A stretch of DNA of 64,000 bases from NCBI RefSeq assembly GCF_005233875.1, contig NZ_SZPZ01000002.1, positions 1 through 64,000 of the forward strand, given 5' to 3'. The translations under genes were made by a program, and so were the position numbers. This stretch comes from Kribbella jiaozuonensis. GTDB taxonomy: Bacteria; Actinomycetota; Actinomycetes; Propionibacteriales; Kribbellaceae. Positions 60,231 to 64,000 of the stretch are shown piece by piece (the stretch's first letter is position 1; the number at the start of each line of letters is the position of its first letter). The notes under the pieces were generated by a model. That model did not search any database and was not told the origin of the DNA. It saw only the letters and a list, made by a program, of their open reading frames with translations.

Positions 60231-62042
60231 CTGCGAGCGGATGGGGTTGTTGGTGTCGCGGATCTGCTGCAGTTCCGCATCCGACAGGGCACGCCGGTAA
60301 ACGCGGACCTCATCGAGCGTCCCCACGAAACGGTTGGCGCCGTCGACCCGCTGGCCGACATGAATGCCCTGTACGCCGAACTCCTTGCCCGCCGTCACCG
60401 AACCAGCCGGCGCCGTCGCAGAGCCGACCTCAACACCATCGACCAGCAACCGCAGCTTCCCCTTCACCCGCTGGAGTACGACGTGATGCCACTGATCGTC
60501 GTTATACGCCGACGCAGACTGCACCGTCACGTTGTAGCGATCCACCGCCAGCAAGGCGCGGATCCGATTGCTCGCCGGCTCTGCCCGCAACCAGATCTGC
60601 GGCGTGGTGCCGGAGCCGGTGCGATAGGCCCACAGGATCGCGTGCGACCCCGTCGTCGCGCCGTACTTGATCCAGGTCATCAGCGTGAAGTCGTCCGCAC
60701 CGAGGTCGATCGACCGGTCGAACGGCACCTCGACGTAGTCGTCCACGCCGTCCATTGCCAGCCCGTTCCCGAACTTGCCCGCGGCAACAGTCGCCCCGCC
60801 GCGGACGTACGCCGGATTGTGGGCGGGACCAACGTCAGCGGTGCGCGGCCCGGGCGCGGGCGGGCCGGGGATGCCGGGCGGCGTACCGTTCGGCGTCGAC
60901 AGGTACGCCTCGTTGAACCGGGCCCACCGGATCGTCTCGTACGGGCTCGCGACGCCCGCCTCGTACAAAAGCCCGGCCTGATCCCCGTCCAGCCGCACCA
61001 TGTCGGAGTACGCCGACGGTCCCCAGTAGAAGACCTTCCCCTGCTGCCACGTGCCGAACGACCGCGCCTCGTCGTACGACGATCGCACCGTCATCACCTC
61101 GCGCGCGGCCGGATGCGCCGGCGCCGAGAACAGGATCCGGTTCTGCCGATCGCCTTCGTTGCGCGCGCTGAACCGCAGCAGCGAGCCTTGTACGTCGGGC
61201 ATCACCAGCTGCGGGATCGTCTTGAACGGCGCGTCGAACGTCGCCCCGCCGTCGCTGCTGATCGCGTACGCACGGTTGCCCGGATCGGTACCGCGTTCAC
61301 GTGCCAGCGCGTAGATCCGCCCGTCGGTCAGCTCGACGACGGTGATCTCGCCTACGATCACCTTGCCGTCGTCGCGGGCCATGGTCGCGCCGATGTGCCA
61401 GGTCTCGCCGGAGTCGTCGCTGTAGATGAGATGGCCGCCGTACACGTGTGGGCCGACGCCGTCGTACGTCTCGTAGGTCGCGCCGACGATCAGCCGGCCG
61501 GCGTGCGGTCCGTGCTGGAGCTGGATCCCGTGCATCGGGCCGGTCGCGTACCAGAAGTTCCAGCTCGGCAGCTTGGCGTCGGTCAGCTCGCGAGGCGCGG
61601 TCCAGGTGGCGCCGAAGTCGTCGCTGGTCTGGACGTACGGATCGCGGTCACAGCCGTTCGTGCACGGCTGCGGACCGTTGTGCGTGGTGACGAGCACGAT
61701 CCGGCCGGTCTTCTGGTCGACGATCGGTACGGGGTTGCCGTGCGTACTGCCGTTGCCGTCGGAGACGACCTGCAGCGGACCCCAGGTCTTGCCGCCGTCC
61801 GAGGACCGCTTGAGCACGATGTCGATGTCGCCGTCGTCGCCGCAGTCCGCGACCCGGCCTTCGGCGAACGCGAGCACTTCACCGTCGGTCGCGTGCACCA
61901 CGGCGGGGATCCGGAAGCACGAATATCCCTCGGTTTTCTGCTGGAACAGCACACTGTCGTCGACGAACGGCGCTTCGGCGGTGGCGGGTGCTGGTGAGGT
62001 TATGAAGGTGCTGATCATCAGTAGGGCGGTGAGAACGCGCAT
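60180..62042 (-). CDS. Secreted GH33 sialidase with C-terminal LamG domain
   Basis: 620 aa exported neuraminidase. Signal peptide [20 protein letters not shown], cleavage near TAEA. The catalytic six-bladed propeller has FRIP (43-46; Arg44 of the triad), Asp boxes [27 protein letters not shown] and SSDGGATFD, and the Tyr/Glu region [22 protein letters not shown] Pro-rich linker (~385-400) leads to a LamG/concanavalin-like domain (~415-600) with [10 protein letters not shown] and [10 protein letters not shown]. It releases sialic acids from outside glycans. An operator-like palindrome lies at 62055-62078. Confidence 0.94.
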   Translation of the reverse strand: MRVLTALLMISTFITSPAPATAEAPFVDDSVLFQQKTEGYSCFRIPAVVHATDGEVLAFAEGRVADCGDDGDIDIVLKRSSDGGKTWGPLQVVSDGNGSTHGNPVPIVDQKTGRIVLVTTHNGPQPCTNGCDRDPYVQTSDDFGATWTAPRELTDAKLPSWNFWYATGPMHGIQLQHGPHAGRLIVGATYETYDGVGPHVYGGHLIYSDDSGETWHIGATMARDDGKVIVGEITVVELTDGRIYALARERGTDPGNRAYAISSDGGATFDAPFKTIPQLVMPDVQGSLLRFSARNEGDRQNRILFSAPAHPAAREVMTVRSSYDEARSFGTWQQGKVFYWGPSAYSDMVRLDGDQAGLLYEAGVASPYETIRWARFNEAYLSTPNGTPPGIPGPPAPGPRTADVGPAHNPAYVRGGATVAAGKFGNGLAMDGVDDYVEVPFDRSIDLGADDFTLMTWIKYGATTGSHAILWAYRTGSGTTPQIWLRAEPASNRIRALLAVDRYNVTVQSASAYNDDQWHHVVLQRVKGKLRLLVDGVEVGSATAPAGSVTAGKEFGVQGIHVGQRVDGANRFVGTLDEVRVYRRALSDAELQQIRDTNNPIRSQLGLDLPLDQVGMPGQS

Positions 62043-62054
62043 GACTCTCCAGGG

Positions 62055-62078
62055 AGGACATAGGACGTCTGATGTCCT
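62055..62078 (-). promoter_or_regulatory. Operator-like inverted repeat before the sialidase gene
   Basis: AGGACAT (62055-62061) and ATGTCCT (62072-62078) are perfect 7-bp arms 10 bp apart. Inside sits GGACGTCTGATGTCC (62063-62077), a 7-1-7 near-palindrome like those bound by FadR-type GntR regulators. It ends 13 bp from the sialidase start. No GntR gene is in the window. Confidence 0.6.
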
Positions 62079-62120
62079 CGACAAATTAGTCATCGTTGTC
62101 GCGCGCGGCAAGGGTTCGCC

Positions 62121-62136
62121 GAGGACTAAGGTCCTC
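62121..62136 (+). promoter_or_regulatory. Palindrome before the ferredoxin reductase gene
   Basis: GAGGACTAAGGTCCTC has 6-bp arms around TAAG and ends 2 bp before the ATG at 62139. TAAGGT (62128-62133) inside it could be the -10 element of a leaderless transcript. The AGGAC/GTCCT arms are the same words as in the sialidase-side repeat (62055-62078). Confidence 0.55.
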
Positions 62137-62138
62137 TT

Positions 62139-63383
62139 ATGGCTGATGCAGAGCAGATCGTCATCGTCGGTGCGAGTCTCGCGGGAGCGACCGCCGCCGA
62201 GGCCCTTCGGACGGAAGGCTGGACCGGTGGTGTGGTCCTGATCGGCAGCGAGCAGTCCCTGCCGTACGAGCGACCTCCGCTGTCGAAGGACGTGCTGCTC
62301 GCCAAGAAGGGGACCGAATCCGCGCAGCTGCACGATCAGCAGTGGTACGACGACAACAAGATCGACCTGCGCCTGGGGACCACGGTCACCGCGATCGACC
62401 CGGCCGCGCACACCGTCACGCTCGACGACGGCTCACAGGTGTCGTACGGCAAGCTGCTCATCTCGACGGGCAGCCGGGTCCGGACTCTCGACGTACCGGG
62501 TGGCGATCTGCCGGGTGTGCACTACCTGCGGACGGCCGAGGAGTCGCAGGCGCTGACCGACGCGTACGCCGCGAAGCCGCGCGTTGTCGTCGTCGGCGCG
62601 GGCTGGATCGGGCTGGAGGCGGCGTCGGCCGCGCGCGAGCGGGGGAGTGAGGTGACGGTCGTCGAGCCGCAGTCCACTGCGCTGGCGTCCGTGATGGGCG
62701 AAGAGGTCGGCGAGGTGTTCGCCGACTTCCAACGGCAGCACGGCGTGCAGTTCCGGTTCGGGATCGGGGTCGAGGGCTTCGAGGGGACCGACAAGGTGAC
62801 CGGTGTCCGTCTGGCCGGCGGCGAGGTGCTCCCGGCGGACCTGGTGGTCGTCGGCGTCGGCGTGCGCCCGAACACTGAGCTCGCCGAGGAGGCCGGCATC
62901 GAGGTCGCGACGCCGGACAACGGCTCCGGCATCGTGACCGGCGCAGACCTGCGGACGTCGGCGGCCGACGTGTACGCCGCCGGTGACGTGGCCCGCTGGG
63001 AGCACCCGCAGTACGGCCGCCCGGTCCGCGTCGAGCACTGGCAGAACGCGAAGGACAGCGGCAAGGCGGCGGCGAAGGCGATGCTCGGCGAGGACGTGGC
63101 GTACGACTCGATCCCGTACTTCTTCACCGACCAGTTCGACCTCGGCATGGAGTACGCCGGCGACATCCCGCGCGGCACGTCGTACCAGGTCGTGTTCCGT
63201 GGCGACCCGAAGTCCGGCGCCTACATGGTCTTCTGGCTCGACGACGACCACCACGTCCTGGCCGGCATGCACGTCAACCTGTGGGACACCGGACTCGACG
63301 CGGTCCGCGAGCTGATCCGCTCCGGCAAGGCGGTCGACCCGGCCCGCCTCGCCGACACCTCGATCGAGCTGTCCGACGTCTAG
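62139..63383 (+). CDS. Ferredoxin-NAD(P) reductase-type FAD oxidoreductase (rhodocoxin/putidaredoxin reductase family)
   Basis: 414 aa two-Rossmann flavoprotein. FAD motif IVIVGASLAGATAAEAL (residues ~7-23), NAD motif VVVVGAGWIGLEAAS, the mid-motif LISTGSRVR, and the FAD-binding VYAAGDVARWEHP. The C-terminal ~85 residues (YFFTDQFDLGMEYAGD, then the redox-partner-binding domain) match reductases that feed electrons to ferredoxins of P450 or dioxygenase systems. No ferredoxin or oxygenase gene is in the window. It shares a divergent palindrome-bearing region with the sialidase. Confidence 0.93.
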   Translation: MADAEQIVIVGASLAGATAAEALRTEGWTGGVVLIGSEQSLPYERPPLSKDVLLAKKGTESAQLHDQQWYDDNKIDLRLGTTVTAIDPAAHTVTLDDGSQVSYGKLLISTGSRVRTLDVPGGDLPGVHYLRTAEESQALTDAYAAKPRVVVVGAGWIGLEAASAARERGSEVTVVEPQSTALASVMGEEVGEVFADFQRQHGVQFRFGIGVEGFEGTDKVTGVRLAGGEVLPADLVVVGVGVRPNTELAEEAGIEVATPDNGSGIVTGADLRTSAADVYAAGDVARWEHPQYGRPVRVEHWQNAKDSGKAAAKAMLGEDVAYDSIPYFFTDQFDLGMEYAGDIPRGTSYQVVFRGDPKSGAYMVFWLDDDHHVLAGMHVNLWDTGLDAVRELIRSGKAVDPARLADTSIELSDV

Positions 63384-64000
63384 ATCGGGTAGGTGACGTA
63401 GGCGAACTGCGTGCTGTTCGGCGACCAGCTCGGGACGTTCATCGTGCCCTGGCCGCCGAACAGCGTCGTCAGTTCGCGGACGCCGTCGTTGGTCAGCAGA
63501 CGCAGTCTTACGTCGCCGATGTCGGCGGGATGCCCCTCGGTGCCGGGCGGGAAGCTCACGTACGCGATCGCCGAGCCGTCCGGCGCGGGGTGCGGGAACC
63601 AGTTGACGCGCTCGTCGTCTGTCAACTGCTCGACCTCACCGCTGCCGACCGCGATCCGGAACAGCTGCGCCTGGCCTGCCCGCTCCGAGTTGAAGTAGAT
63701 CCACTTGCCGCCCGGGCTGTACTCCGAGCCGTCGTCGGCGAACTCGTCGTCCGTCACCTGGACGTCGGCGCCGCCGGCGCTAGGAATCGTCCAGACGTTG
63801 GTGATCCGCTGGCCGTCCCGGTTCTCGAGCCCGATGTACGCCAACGTCTTCCCGTCCGGCGAGACGCCGTGCAGGTAGTGGTGGAAGCCCGGGCCGCGAT
63901 CGTTCGTCACCCGGCGTCCGGGCCCGCCCTCGATCGGTACGGCGTACAGGTGGCCGTCGTCCGCGGACACGTAGACCGTCTGCCCGTCCGGGCTGACCAC
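63380..64000 (-). CDS. TolB-like beta-propeller protein, truncated at the window edge
   Basis: The last 206 residues visible, N-terminus beyond the window. TolB/WD40-like blade repeats carry SPDGxxxxY phrases: MVSPDGQTVYVSADDGHLYAV, GVSPDGKTLAYIG, YSPGGKWIYFNSERAGQAQLF and PDGSAIAYVSFP. Four blades or so remain and the end is SWSPNSTQFAYVTYPI. Actinobacterial versions are small cytosolic or secreted propellers of unknown function. It ends 4 bp into the flavoprotein stop region. Confidence 0.85.
   Translation of the reverse strand: MVSPDGQTVYVSADDGHLYAVPIEGGPGRRVTNDRGPGFHHYLHGVSPDGKTLAYIGLENRDGQRITNVWTIPSAGGADVQVTDDEFADDGSEYSPGGKWIYFNSERAGQAQLFRIAVGSGEVEQLTDDERVNWFPHPAPDGSAIAYVSFPPGTEGHPADIGDVRLRLLTNDGVRELTTLFGGQGTMNVPSWSPNSTQFAYVTYPI

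Noticed and set aside
1..64000. Mobile element, prophage, CRISPR or defence island
   Set aside because: No transposase, integrase, repeats with spacers, restriction or toxin gene was found; base composition looks even across the window by eye.
1..64000. tRNA and rRNA genes
   Set aside because: No tRNA cloverleaf or CCA-ending gene and no rRNA-like segment was seen in the intergenic gaps. A tRNAscan run would be decisive.

Overview
The window is high-GC chromosomal DNA from an actinobacterium. Evidence for this is a mycothiol-dependent formaldehyde dehydrogenase, a eukaryotic-type GlyRS, an HTH-MurA fusion, a ClpC2-like regulator, F420/PPOX-type and LuxR/LAL regulators, frequent GTG/TTG starts and several apparently leaderless promoters. 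Codon habits such as frequent GTAC-containing codon pairs fit the Kribbella/Nocardioidaceae group, but that is an impression and not a computed result. I see no rRNA, tRNA, CRISPR array, IS element or prophage. Genes are dense, with many 1-4 bp start/stop overlaps and convergent 3' overlaps.

Layout. 0.2-2.1 kb: uppS and a helical protein of unknown function. 2.1-5.8 kb (minus): a four-gene coupled unit of ABC ATPase, permease, NarL-type histidine kinase and response regulator. 5.9-15 kb: mycothiol-dependent dehydrogenase (mscR), DHA2 exporter, SnoaL-tailed ECF sigma factor, GNAT, aldo/keto reductase with a MerR regulator, a large LuxR (LAL) regulator and an alpha/beta hydrolase. 15-19.5 kb: the zinc uptake block znuA-znuC-znuB-zur, divergent from a His-rich YibE/F membrane protein. 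A near-consensus Zur box sits over the znuA -10 element and start codon. 19.6-22.6 kb: an orphan EboE-like TIM barrel, an FAD monooxygenase and its divergent TetR with two operator copies. 22.6-26.5 kb: housekeeping genes (glyS, a DUF4333-like lipoprotein, dus). 26.5-26.95 kb is non-coding and holds three 59-nt tandem hairpin repeats.

28.4-33.5 kb: a regulator, an AXE1-type esterase, an esterase paralogue lacking its nucleophile, a SelA/DgaE-like PLP enzyme and a stand-alone LigD-type polymerase domain. 33.5-37.3 kb: a 1097-residue HEAT-like solenoid and mug. 37.3-40.4 kb is the most unusual locus. Three small secreted proteins are encoded divergently from an HTH protein and a membrane Ser/Thr kinase, and the kinase's extracellular C-terminus resembles two of the secreted proteins (VC(A)QD start, terminal Cys, SH3-like). 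It is followed by a clpC2-like gene with two near-perfect palindromes over its promoter. 41.1-46.7 kb: a serine hydrolase, a MoxR-type AAA+/VWA pair and a BtuF-like protein. 47-52 kb: ppdK, a methyltransferase, a YciI-like protein and a BAAT-type lipoprotein. 52-56 kb: an acidic protein that reads as four Phd/YefM-like repeats, then HTH-MurA behind a perfect 18-bp palindrome. 56-64 kb: TetR, an ArsR-MFS operon, a RibD-like reductase, dgt, a secreted GH33 sialidase with LamG, a ferredoxin-reductase-type flavoprotein and a truncated TolB-like propeller at the edge.

All family calls come from reading motifs. No database search was run.
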